Assembly (NCBI GenBank): GCA_030705945.1
Contig: JAUZPS010000087.1
Span: forward strand, 1-12,093
Source of the DNA: Bacillota bacterium
Lineage (GTDB): Bacteria > Bacillota > Clostridia > Acetivibrionales > DSM-2933
Direction: 5' to 3'
DNA length: 12,093 nucleotides
Shown: in pieces, positions 1 through 6,615 of the stretch
How the letters are laid out: every line of letters begins with the position of its first letter
Position numbering within the stretch: position 1 is the stretch's first letter
Notes under the pieces: generated by a model
Seen by the model: the letters and a program-made list of their open reading frames with translations, nothing else
What the model was told of the DNA's origin: nothing
Database searches by the model: none
Made by a program: the position numbers and the translations under genes

Positions 1-1
1 C

Positions 2-30
2 TATAATATATTTATACATTTATAAAGGGG
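2..30 (+). promoter_or_regulatory. -10 box and ribosome binding site of the GH5 gene
   Basis: A perfect TATAAT lies at 2-7 and an AAAGGGG Shine-Dalgarno at 24-30, seven bases before the ATG at 38. The matching -35 box would lie outside the window, so the promoter is only half visible. The short leader leaves no room for a riboswitch downstream of this -10. Confidence 0.5.
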
Positions 31-37
31 TAATTTT

Positions 38-2203
38 ATGAAAATAAAGTATTATAGCAATTTTAAAAAACAATTTTCGCTCTTTTTACTTTTGTCTGTC
101 TTTCTATCAAGCGTTTTTACACTAAACTCTGCCGCTGAATCAACTCCGTCTCGTTCAAGTTATAAACTATTTGGTTATATTTCTGACTTGCCAAATGCAG
201 CTGCAAAAATCAAAGAGGGTTTTACTGTAAGCATTATTGGTACAACCCTTTCTTCAAAAACAGATTCAAATGGCTATATAGAAATAGATGATATTCCTGC
301 CGGGTCAAAAGTCAATATACTCATATCCAAACCTGGTTTTCTCTCAAGAGAAATTAAGAATATTGACGCTTCAAGCGATCTTTATCTGGGCTCTATAATT
401 TGTCCTGTTGATTTATGGGCCGGTGATATTCCAAGAAATGGAACTTATGATAACATCATTAATATGGCTGATATTATTGAGATAGCCAAAGGCTTTAATT
501 CAAGCGTTGGAGAAGAAAGATGCAATCCAGGTTATGACCTTAATATGGACAAGTCTATTAACATGGCAGATATTATTATAGTTGCTCCTCATTTCAACAA
601 AACCACTCAGGATTATAGCCCTATTTCCTTTGGTTGTGGACTTTACCCTGGCAATTTCGTAAAAGTTCAAGGTAAGGATCTGATAAAAAGCTTTTCTGGC
701 GAAAAAGTTCTACTTGACGGAGTATGCTTTGGAAACGAGGTCTGGTCCAACCCATCCATTCCTCCACAGTATCATCATAACGAACTGGATTTCCAGAGAT
801 TAACCCAGATGCATATGAACGCCATAAGGTTTTACTTAAACTATAACCTGTTTGAAGATGACAGCAACCCATACAATTATAAACAAAGCGGATGGGACTG
901 GCTTGATAAAAATATTGAGTGGGCAAAAAAGTATGGCATAAACCTGATTTTTAACATGCATGTTCCGCAAGGCGGTTATCAGTCCAATGGAGATGGTATG
1001 CAGCTCTGGAATGACAGGGAAAATCAGCTTCGTCTAATCGCGCTCTGGAAAGCCATAGCTTCAAGGTATAAGGATGAATCCATAATCGCTGGATTTGACA
1101 TATTAAATGAGCCTGTTTGCCCCACATCTGTCGATCAATGGCAAGTTCTTGCTAATGAAATTGTTTCTGGTATACGGTCTGTTGATAAAAATCATGTTAT
1201 CATTGTGGAAAGAACCAATGGCGTAAAAAGTGACTGGACGACCTACGGAAAATTAAATTTCTTTAAAATTGATGATCCGAATATAATGTATACCTTCCAT
1301 TTCTATACTCCAATTGAATATACACATCAACTCACATCATGGACAAGTTATTATAATCAGGATGGCGGGGTTTACCCTGACACTAACAGAATTGTAGTAC
1401 CCTCAGATACAACATGGGCCGACGGATCCTTTTCCAATCCTGCGCTTACTTTAGGCAACTCAGATTGGAAATACTTCGAGGGTGTAAAATACAAAGTTAC
1501 CAATCCCCAAATTATTACTGGTAAACCAGTTATCGCTTCAGACAACAACCTTGGCGCAGCTTATTTCGATAATTTTATAATAAAAGAATATGATGAAAAC
1601 GGAACATTTCTAAAGAATATAACAGATACAAATATTACTTCAACCGACGGCTGGCAATACTGGAGCCAGGATGGTAACGGATATTTAAGTCTCAGTGATT
1701 CTCAGGGACATGATGATTCCACGTGTCTGGCCATTTCAAGCACCACCGGTCCCGCTAACGCATACAATGATAAATTAAGATTTAAAGCTGTATACGGACA
1801 TTATTACTCTATAAGTGGATGGATGAAAGGGGAAAACATTTCTTCATCAAACAATACAAAATTCAGAGTTGATTTTGAAAAAAGCCCTTCTGGCAGCGTA
1901 GTTATGGTGAGGGATAAAAACTATCTCAATTCTGAAATTAAACGTTTTGCTGACTGGGGCAATGAAAATAATGTTCCTCTGTATCTTGGTGAATTCGGTC
2001 TGTACAGGGAATGCTTCTTAAATGATAAAGGAGGCCTTAATTGGGTCAGCGATATGCTAGATCTGCTTGATACATATGGGATCAGCCATACATATCACGC
2101 ATATCATGAATACGCTTTTGGGATTTATTATACAAATGGGCTTCCCGATGATAATTCTGCAAATACCGGTTTAATAAATATATTCAAGTCAAGGTCTAAA
2201 TAA
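38..2203 (+). CDS. secreted GH5 family endoglucanase/mannanase-like enzyme with N-terminal dockerin-type domain
   Basis: This is a 721-residue exported glycoside hydrolase predicted to cut beta-1,4-linked polysaccharide chains by a retaining mechanism. Residues 1-33 form a signal peptide (basic start, hydrophobic core, cleavage near SAA-E). Residues 43-122 look like a carboxypeptidase-regulatory/Ig-like fold (DSNGYIEIDDIPAG). Residues 128-187 carry two dockerin/EF-hand-like repeats, each with INMADII; the second loop (D167, N169, D171, N175, D178) has the full calcium-ligand spacing and the first starts with N instead of D. The GH5 barrel starts near residue 205, with proton donor E358 in DILNEP and nucleophile E652 in LGEFG. 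About 180 residues (roughly 445-625) are inserted between the strand MYTFHFYTP and the nucleophile strand; part resembles a CBM4/9-type beta-sandwich. The exact substrate (cellulose, mannan or xyloglucan) cannot be read from the sequence. The start is fixed by AAAGGGG seven bases upstream. It is monocistronic, with a terminator 60 bases downstream. Confidence 0.9.
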   Translation: MKIKYYSNFKKQFSLFLLLSVFLSSVFTLNSAAESTPSRSSYKLFGYISDLPNAAAKIKEGFTVSIIGTTLSSKTDSNGYIEIDDIPAGSKVNILISKPGFLSREIKNIDASSDLYLGSIICPVDLWAGDIPRNGTYDNIINMADIIEIAKGFNSSVGEERCNPGYDLNMDKSINMADIIIVAPHFNKTTQDYSPISFGCGLYPGNFVKVQGKDLIKSFSGEKVLLDGVCFGNEVWSNPSIPPQYHHNELDFQRLTQMHMNAIRFYLNYNLFEDDSNPYNYKQSGWDWLDKNIEWAKKYGINLIFNMHVPQGGYQSNGDGMQLWNDRENQLRLIALWKAIASRYKDESIIAGFDILNEPVCPTSVDQWQVLANEIVSGIRSVDKNHVIIVERTNGVKSDWTTYGKLNFFKIDDPNIMYTFHFYTPIEYTHQLTSWTSYYNQDGGVYPDTNRIVVPSDTTWADGSFSNPALTLGNSDWKYFEGVKYKVTNPQIITGKPVIASDNNLGAAYFDNFIIKEYDENGTFLKNITDTNITSTDGWQYWSQDGNGYLSLSDSQGHDDSTCLAISSTTGPANAYNDKLRFKAVYGHYYSISGWMKGENISSSNNTKFRVDFEKSPSGSVVMVRDKNYLNSEIKRFADWGNENNVPLYLGEFGLYRECFLNDKGGLNWVSDMLDLLDTYGISHTYHAYHEYAFGIYYTNGLPDDNSANTGLINIFKSRSK

Positions 2204-2263
2204 GCTTGTATTTTCGATTTCGCATTTTTGTTTTGAATTGAATTGTTGAAGCAAATTCTACGT

Positions 2264-2308
2264 AAAAAGGAGCTGTCGCGCTAATTAATAAACGCGCTGC
2301 TCCTTTTT
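2264..2308 (+). terminator. intrinsic terminator of the GH5 gene
   Basis: AAAAAGGAGC pairs with GCTCCTTTTT, with an inner CGCG/CGCG pair above a small internal loop. The right arm ends in five T. It starts 61 bases after the GH5 stop codon. The A-run on the left arm could make it work for minus-strand transcripts as well. Confidence 0.8.
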
Positions 2309-2319
2309 AACGCAAACAA

Positions 2320-2352
2320 ATAAATCCCCGACTCCAGAAGTAAGGGATTTAT
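2320..2352. other. short hairpin between GH5 terminator and fhs
   Basis: ATAAATCCC at 2320-2328 pairs perfectly with GGGATTTAT at 2344-2352 around a 15-base loop. There is no T-tract, so it is a weak terminator candidate at best. It could be a second 3' structure for fhs read-through on the minus strand. Function unknown. Confidence 0.35.
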
Positions 2353-2379
2353 AGCAAAACTAATTTATAATAGTTCTTA

Positions 2380-2451
2380 GGGCGTTTCAAAAAATTCCTT
2401 GTTCAAGTTTTGTATAATGAAAACTCATTATATTAAGTTTTTGAAACGCCC
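2380..2451. repeat. 72-bp palindromic element with 14-bp terminal inverted repeats (MITE-like)
   Basis: GGGCGTTTCAAAAA at 2380-2393 is the exact reverse complement of TTTTTGAAACGCCC at 2438-2451. A second hairpin sits inside (TATAATGA, loop AAAC, TCATTATA). There is no coding capacity and no clear target-site duplication at the edges. Sharp outer inverted repeats suggest a miniature transposon-derived element. Because it lies 31 bases after the fhs stop, it could also cap fhs transcripts, but no U-tract follows on the minus strand. Confidence 0.55.
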
Positions 2452-2482
2452 AGTTGCTAAGTTTTTTCTGATACTGCCTTAT

Positions 2483-4153
2483 TTAAAATAACCCGGTTAT
2501 TTTTCCGTTTTCGTCAATATCTATCTTTTCAGCTGCAGGTACTTTTGGAAGCCCCGGCATAGTCATTATATCACCGGTTATTGCAACAATAAATCCAGCT
2601 CCGGCAGATATTCTGACCTCCCTGACAGTAATATCAAAGCCTTCCGGCCTTCCTAAAAGCGAAGGATTGTCCGATAATGAATATTGTGTCTTAGCCATAC
2701 AAATTGGCAGCTTATCCAAACCCATTTCTTCAATTTTCTTGATAGCCTTCTCAGCGCTTTGTGTGTAAATAGCTCCCTTACCGCCATAAATTTCTCTGCA
2801 TATAATATCTATTTTATCTTTTATAGGAAGCTTTTCGTCATATAGAAGCTTAAAGTTAGATGGAGTGGTATTAATGAGCTCGACCAGTTTTTGAGCAAGC
2901 TCAATTCCTCCCTCTCCTCCTTTGGCAAAAACTTGAGAAAAGGCTACTTCAACGTTCATTTTATTGCACTGGTTTTTGACATAATCAACTTCTTTGTCCG
3001 TATCCGTATCAAAGTGATTAATCGCTACAATTACAGGAACTCCAAATTTCTTTAAGTTTTCAACATGCTTTTCAAGGTTTACAAACCCTTTCTTCAATGC
3101 CTCCAGGTTTTCTGCCTTGAGTTCATCCTTCCTGACACCGCCATTGTACTTTAATGCCCTTATAGTTGCCACAAGTACTACCGCATCAGGTTTGAGCCCT
3201 GCATACCTGCACTTAATATTTAAGAATTTTTCTGCCCCTAAGTCTGCTCCGAAACCTGCCTCAGTGATGACATAATCAGAAAGCTTTAAAGCAATTTTCG
3301 TAGCCATCACGCTGTTACATCCATGGGCTATATTTGCAAAGGGTCCGCCATGCATAAGAGCTGGAGTATTTTCAAGGGTCTGAACCAGATTAGGCTTGAT
3401 TGCGTCTTTTAAAAGGAGGGTCATTGCTCCGTCTACTTTAAGATCTTTTGCAGTAACAGCCGCTCCGCTATAGCTATAACCTATTATAATCCTGCCCAGA
3501 CGATTTTTAAGGTCCATAAGGTCTGACGCAAGGCACAATATAGCCATTATTTCAGAAGCGACAGTTATAACAAAACCATCCTCCCTCGGAAAACCGTTTG
3601 CCTTTCCGCCAAGGCCAACATTAATTTCTCTTAAGGCTCTATCGTTCATATCAAGAGCTCTTTTCCAGACTATTTGTCTTATGTCAATTCCAAGAGCATT
3701 TCCTTGATGTATGTGGTTGTCTATAGCCGCTGACAACAAATTATTCGCAGTCGTTATAGCATGCATATCGCCTGTAAAGTGAAGGTTTATATCTTCCATT
3801 GGAACAACCTGAGCATATCCGCCACCGGCAGCCCCGCCCTTTACACCCATCACCGGACCAAGGGACGGCTCTCTTAATGCTATAATTGTTCTTTTTCCAA
3901 TCTTGGACATAGCCTGTCCGAGTCCAACCGAGGTTGTTGTTTTACCTTCGCCAGCCGGTGTAGGATTAATTGCCGTAACCAACACAAGTTTTCCATCAGG
4001 CTTGTCCTTTAGTCTTTCCCAAACATCTTCAGTCAATTTAGCCTTATATTTTCCATATAACTCAATATCATCAGCTGTCAGCCCAATTTCTTCTGCTATC
4101 TTTGTTATTGGAAACATTGAACACTGCTGCGCTATTTCTATATCAGTTAACAT
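2483..4153 (-). CDS. fhs: formate--tetrahydrofolate ligase
   Basis: Fhs catalyses ATP-dependent joining of formate and tetrahydrofolate to give 10-formyl-THF, a cytoplasmic step of one-carbon metabolism (purine and formyl-Met-tRNA supply, and the methyl branch of the Wood-Ljungdahl pathway in acetogens). The 556-residue length is normal for the family. The P-loop TPAGEGKTT is at residues 65-73. The glycine-rich stretch after REPSLGP (residues 94-112) and DINLHFTGD (121-129) are family hallmarks. The protein appears complete and undamaged. The start at 4153 has a GGGGGGT Shine-Dalgarno about seven bases upstream. No other folate-pathway gene adjoins it, so it seems to be transcribed alone, divergently from the yabG fragment. 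Confidence 0.97.
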   Translation of the reverse strand: MLTDIEIAQQCSMFPITKIAEEIGLTADDIELYGKYKAKLTEDVWERLKDKPDGKLVLVTAINPTPAGEGKTTTSVGLGQAMSKIGKRTIIALREPSLGPVMGVKGGAAGGGYAQVVPMEDINLHFTGDMHAITTANNLLSAAIDNHIHQGNALGIDIRQIVWKRALDMNDRALREINVGLGGKANGFPREDGFVITVASEIMAILCLASDLMDLKNRLGRIIIGYSYSGAAVTAKDLKVDGAMTLLLKDAIKPNLVQTLENTPALMHGGPFANIAHGCNSVMATKIALKLSDYVITEAGFGADLGAEKFLNIKCRYAGLKPDAVVLVATIRALKYNGGVRKDELKAENLEALKKGFVNLEKHVENLKKFGVPVIVAINHFDTDTDKEVDYVKNQCNKMNVEVAFSQVFAKGGEGGIELAQKLVELINTTPSNFKLLYDEKLPIKDKIDIICREIYGGKGAIYTQSAEKAIKKIEEMGLDKLPICMAKTQYSLSDNPSLLGRPEGFDITVREVRISAGAGFIVAITGDIMTMPGLPKVPAAEKIDIDENGKITGLF

Positions 4154-4295
4154 ATATCTACCCCCCAGTATGATTTAAATAAAACCTATTCTTAAGCTAA
4201 AAGTAATATTAATAATGATTTTATACAATAAGTAATTTGGACATCCGCCTTTTAATTATACATTTTTATAATTAATATTTTCAACAAAATTTTTC

Positions 4296-4323
4296 ACAAT
4301 ATTGAGATTTAGACCATATTATA
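4296..4323 (+). promoter_or_regulatory. sigma-K-like sporulation promoter of the yabG fragment
   Basis: AC at 4296-4297, a 17-base spacer and CATATTATA at 4315-4323 match the textbook sigma-K pattern (AC, 17 bases, CATANNNTA) without mismatch. yabG is a sigma-K-dependent late sporulation gene in Bacillus subtilis, which supports the reading. Transcription would start near 4331, about 25 bases before the ATG. The motif is short and AT-rich, so a chance match is possible. Confidence 0.5.
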
Positions 4324-4355
4324 TATTGTAAATTATTTCAAAGATAAGTGATATT

Positions 4356-4586
4356 ATGAATAGTGTTAAAATTGGTGACATTGTTTCACGAAAATCTTAT
4401 GGATGTGATATTTTATTTAGAGTAGCGGGCGCAGATGTTGTTGATGGTGAGGAAATTATAATTTTAAATGGCCTAAGATATAGAATCCAAGCAGACGCTC
4501 AAGAGAGCGATCTGCAAGTAGAAATAAGCGCCAATGAAGAGAAGCGTCCAAGCATAGCCCTCACTCAATCATCAACAAAATGTTGA
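4356..4586 (+). CDS. truncated YabG-like protein (N-terminal part of sporulation protease only)
   Basis: The 76-codon ORF matches the start of YabG, the clan-unassigned protease (Peptidase_U57) that trims spore-coat proteins. The recognised pattern is VKIGDIVSRKSYGCDILFRV, a following loop, then GLRYRIQADAQESDL. Full YabG is roughly 290 residues; everything after the N-terminal domain, including the presumed protease region, is missing. The last ~15 residues look unrelated to YabG. No continuation is visible in any frame downstream, where a hairpin, a 99-bp repeat and a terminator follow. It keeps a sigma-K-like promoter, but its Shine-Dalgarno is poor (AAAGATAAG about nine bases upstream). 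It could be a decaying duplicate or a short protein made in the mother cell. The family call is firm; function is unknown. Confidence 0.7.
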   Translation: MNSVKIGDIVSRKSYGCDILFRVAGADVVDGEEIIILNGLRYRIQADAQESDLQVEISANEEKRPSIALTQSSTKC

Positions 4587-4590
4587 TTTT
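4571..4590 (+). terminator. small hairpin overlapping the yabG-fragment stop codon
   Basis: ATCAACA (4571-4577) pairs with TGTTGAT (4581-4587) around AAA and is followed by TTT, so the stop codon TGA lies within the stem. The stem is short and AT-rich, so it would terminate weakly. The stronger terminator is at 4715-4747. Confidence 0.35.
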
Positions 4591-4610
4591 GTATTAAAAA
4601 CTAAAGCTAT

Positions 4611-4709
4611 ATTAAAAGCAATTACTCTATTACACATGTATATGGCAAAATACCTGAAAGCGTTCGTTATTTTGCTCTACAAAATGTAATATCATAAGTT
4701 ACTTTTAAT
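4611..4709. repeat. 99-bp palindromic repeat, copy 1
   Basis: This is a long imperfect palindrome. The ends are ATTAAAAGCAATTAC and its near-complement GTTACTTTTAAT, with AAAATA...TATTTT arms near the centre. Its reverse complement aligns along its whole length with 11984-12082, also 99 bp, sharing a 21-base identical core that includes AAAATAACGAACGCTTT. It has no coding capacity. It lies between the yabG stub and the terminator shared with the membrane-protein gene. Equal length and end-to-end alignment of the two copies define the element boundaries. Confidence 0.7.
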
Positions 4710-4714
4710 ATAAG

Positions 4715-4747
4715 AATAAAGCCAATGATTATCATCGGCTTTATTTT
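4715..4747. terminator. bidirectional terminator between yabG fragment and the PspA cassette
   Basis: AATAAAGCC (4715-4723) pairs with GGCTTTATT (4737-4745), extended inward by ATGAT/ATCAT. A T6 run closes the plus-strand side, making it a good terminator for the yabG fragment. Its minus-strand reading starts five bases after the stop codon of the membrane-protein gene, so it probably ends the cassette as well, though the U-tract there is weaker (TTATTCTTATATT). Confidence 0.75.
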
Positions 4748-4752
4748 TTGTG

Positions 4753-5553
4753 TTATGCGTTATATTTATTTCTACGCCTTTCTTCAAGTACAGTATCCAG
4801 AGCGTCTGCTTCATTCACTGCTGTTTCCAACCTCTCCAGCATATCTTCTGTTTCAAGACTGGAAATGATCTGCTGACGAAACATTGCCACCATACTCTCC
4901 ATATAGTCAAGCTTTGCGCTTATTTTTTCAAGTTCTAGCTTCTCGCTTTTAATTCTTTCAATGACCTTTTCATCCATTTCAATTGAACGTTTTATATCTT
5001 CTGCCGCATTCATGTTGGTGTTAAAATTCAATTTTCTGGTATTTGCGGTAACCCTATTAGCAATTGCGGTTATATCAATTGCTGATAACTCTCTGCTTCT
5101 TTTAAAATAATTTATAAGAAGTTTTAAATAAGTCATCAGAAGATTTAACGTCTGTTCAACTATTTTTCCTTTAAGATACCCCTGTTCTCCATTGTAGTAA
5201 GAATTAAGAATATCATTTTTCTGGTCCATTACCTTTCTTAATCTTGCGTAATAGGCAGAATTAATATACTTTTTCGATTCATAAGCCAATTCGACGCATT
5301 TATTGTTCAAGTCCTTTAAAAGCTGTCTCTTTTCTTTCTCTTTAACCTTGTCAAAAAATTTTTTACTATTGAGTTTCTGCAATACTAAGGCTAAGTATAT
5401 AACTACCGCGCCGGAAATCTCAGCAGGCAATGTTGCGCTGCCTAAAAAATCCATACCCAAATTAGTACCTACCCAAATCCCGACTAACAGTATCGCGAGT
5501 ATAGAAACATTGTCAAAGTTTAATAAAGCTTTTAAAAACATCCTACGTTTCAT
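4753..5553 (-). CDS. unknown two-TM, coiled-coil membrane protein, partner of PspA
   Basis: I do not recognise a named family. From the chosen start the protein has 266 residues. Two hydrophobic segments lie at about 16-33 (ILAILLVGIWVGTNLGM) and 44-60 (EISGAVVIYLALVLQ), leaving a long cytoplasmic tail. The tail is helical, with a conserved-looking stretch at 96-157 and a charged heptad-like coiled coil at about 188-262. An in-frame ATG twelve codons upstream (5589) has no Shine-Dalgarno, whereas the ATG at 5553 has AGGTAGG four bases before it. It is the last gene of the AAA+/pspA cassette, about 150 bases behind pspA. A membrane-anchored helical protein next to PspA could be its recruiter or anchor, like PspB/C in the classic Psp system, but this is inference from position and shape. 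It is ended by the terminator at 4715-4747. Confidence 0.75.
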   Translation of the reverse strand: MKRRMFLKALLNFDNVSILAILLVGIWVGTNLGMDFLGSATLPAEISGAVVIYLALVLQKLNSKKFFDKVKEKEKRQLLKDLNNKCVELAYESKKYINSAYYARLRKVMDQKNDILNSYYNGEQGYLKGKIVEQTLNLLMTYLKLLINYFKRSRELSAIDITAIANRVTANTRKLNFNTNMNAAEDIKRSIEMDEKVIERIKSEKLELEKISAKLDYMESMVAMFRQQIISSLETEDMLERLETAVNEADALDTVLEERRRNKYNA

Positions 5554-5627
5554 ATGCCTACCTATATTTAAATCAATAATCTGTAACATTTATCCAATAA
5601 AAGCATCAACTGAATATTTAAATATCT

Positions 5628-5663
5628 TGCCCTGTAAAATGTAAGATTAAAAGTGATTTTAAT
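5628..5663. repeat. single arm of the 99-bp palindromic repeat
   Basis: These 36 bases align with one arm of the copy at 11984-12082, read in reverse complement, with 30 identical positions including AAATGTAAGATTAA. The other arm and loop are absent or unrecognisable. It lies in the spacer between pspA (upstream on the minus strand) and the membrane-protein gene. Confidence 0.55.
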
Positions 5664-5706
5664 ATAATTACTCCTATTTTAAAAATAATATTAAATTAAA
5701 AAATAA

Positions 5707-6435
5707 TTAATTGGAAGTTTTGTTTTCATTCTTTTCCTTTACTTCAAAGCCCTGATCCCCGCCTAACATTGCCTCAGCTCTTGCGCGCGCTCTTTCTCTT
5801 GCGGAGCTCATATCCAATCTCTTTATTTTCATTTCTGTGTTATCACTATTTAAGGACTCAACAGCATTTGCTCTTGCAGTTTTCTTGTTTACTATTTCTC
5901 TTGCTCTTTCCATGCTGTCATTAATACTTCCTACTCTATTATTTTTTGAGGAATATTGAGCATTAACAGAATTTATATTTTCCCTCAGCGAAGCCATTTT
6001 TGCCTGTGACTTAAGTGTTTTTAATTCACTGAGTTTAGCTGACATTTCTGATTCAAATATTTTAAAATCTTCCCTTATCCTTGCTACTTCGGTCATAGCA
6101 TTATCATATGTCGCTTTATGTGTCTCATAAGTTGTCTGTAGCTCTTCTTCCTGAACTAACAAATCAACAAGAATGTCCTTGTCACCCTGTCTTTGAGCTG
6201 CCTCTACTCTTGCTCTAACAGCGTTAAGGTTCTTCTCCGCATTTTTCATTTCTATTTTTATCATTTCAGCGCTTGTCTGAATTTCAATGATTTGATGCTC
6301 AGCTTCCTTTCTTGCTTTGTCCACCTGGTTTTTTATATCTTCGAACAATAATTCAGGATTTTTTTCCTCCATATTTCCTACGAATAAACCAAAAAACCCT
6401 CTAACCATAGCTCCAAGCCTACTGAACAATCCCAT
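5707..6435 (-). CDS. PspA/IM30 family membrane-remodelling protein (bacterial ESCRT-III homologue)
   Basis: PspA, Vipp1/IM30 and LiaH bind stressed inner membrane and polymerise into rings or rods; structurally they belong to the ESCRT-III superfamily. This 242-residue protein has the family plan. An amphipathic helix 0 (MGLFSRLGAMVRGFFGLF, residues 1-18) is followed by NPELLFEDIK and then almost unbroken charged coiled coil to about residue 190. LKSQAKMASLRENIN (141-155) matches the helix-3/4 region of PspA proteins. Residues 205-228 hold an Arg-rich ARERARARAEAML segment and the tail is hydrophilic. Length is close to the usual 220-230. The start at 6435 has AAGGAGG nine bases upstream. It is the middle gene of three on the minus strand, 163 bases after the AAA+ ATPase. 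LiaH-like or Vipp1-like roles cannot be told apart by sequence alone. Confidence 0.88.
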   Translation of the reverse strand: MGLFSRLGAMVRGFFGLFVGNMEEKNPELLFEDIKNQVDKARKEAEHQIIEIQTSAEMIKIEMKNAEKNLNAVRARVEAAQRQGDKDILVDLLVQEEELQTTYETHKATYDNAMTEVARIREDFKIFESEMSAKLSELKTLKSQAKMASLRENINSVNAQYSSKNNRVGSINDSMERAREIVNKKTARANAVESLNSDNTEMKIKRLDMSSARERARARAEAMLGGDQGFEVKEKNENKTSN

Positions 6436-6471
6436 ATAATATTGCCTCCTTAAAATACTTAATATAATATT

Positions 6472-6500
6472 AATTTATAACAAATTGCATCTGTTGTAAA
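6472..6500 (-). promoter_or_regulatory. possible internal promoter for pspA
   Basis: On the minus strand TTTACA (6495-6500), a 17-base spacer and TAAATT (6472-6477) resemble a weak sigma-A promoter; TATAAA overlaps at 15-base spacing. It sits 37 bases before the pspA start. It would allow pspA to be made separately from the ATPase. AT-rich context makes chance matches likely. Confidence 0.3.
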
Positions 6501-6587
6501 CCCTATTTAGTAATGAATAGTGTTACTACTAAACATTTACATGTATATTTCCATAAATTACATGTGCATTGACAAACTTTCTTCCAA

Positions 6588-6615
6588 ATTAAAAGTGATT
6601 AATCTTTTACATTTA
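6588..6615. repeat. repeat arm overlapping the 3' end of the AAA+ gene
   Basis: These 28 bases match the reverse complement of the right arm at 12055-12082 at 24 positions, including the 15-base run ATTAATCTTTTACAT. The last four codons (NVKD) and stop of the AAA+ ATPase lie inside it. A neighbouring stretch, 6537-6574, with two TTACATGT/ACATGTG motifs may be a decayed remainder of the same element. Confidence 0.5.

Noticed and set aside
3903..4178. Open frame on the strand opposite the fhs start
   Set aside because: It lies wholly over well-conserved fhs codons and its translation has no recognisable features; it is a shadow frame.
4611..6615. CRISPR array or integron-like array made of the repeat arms
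   Set aside because: The repeats are palindromic, of unequal completeness and spaced by whole genes, and no cas or integrase gene is present.
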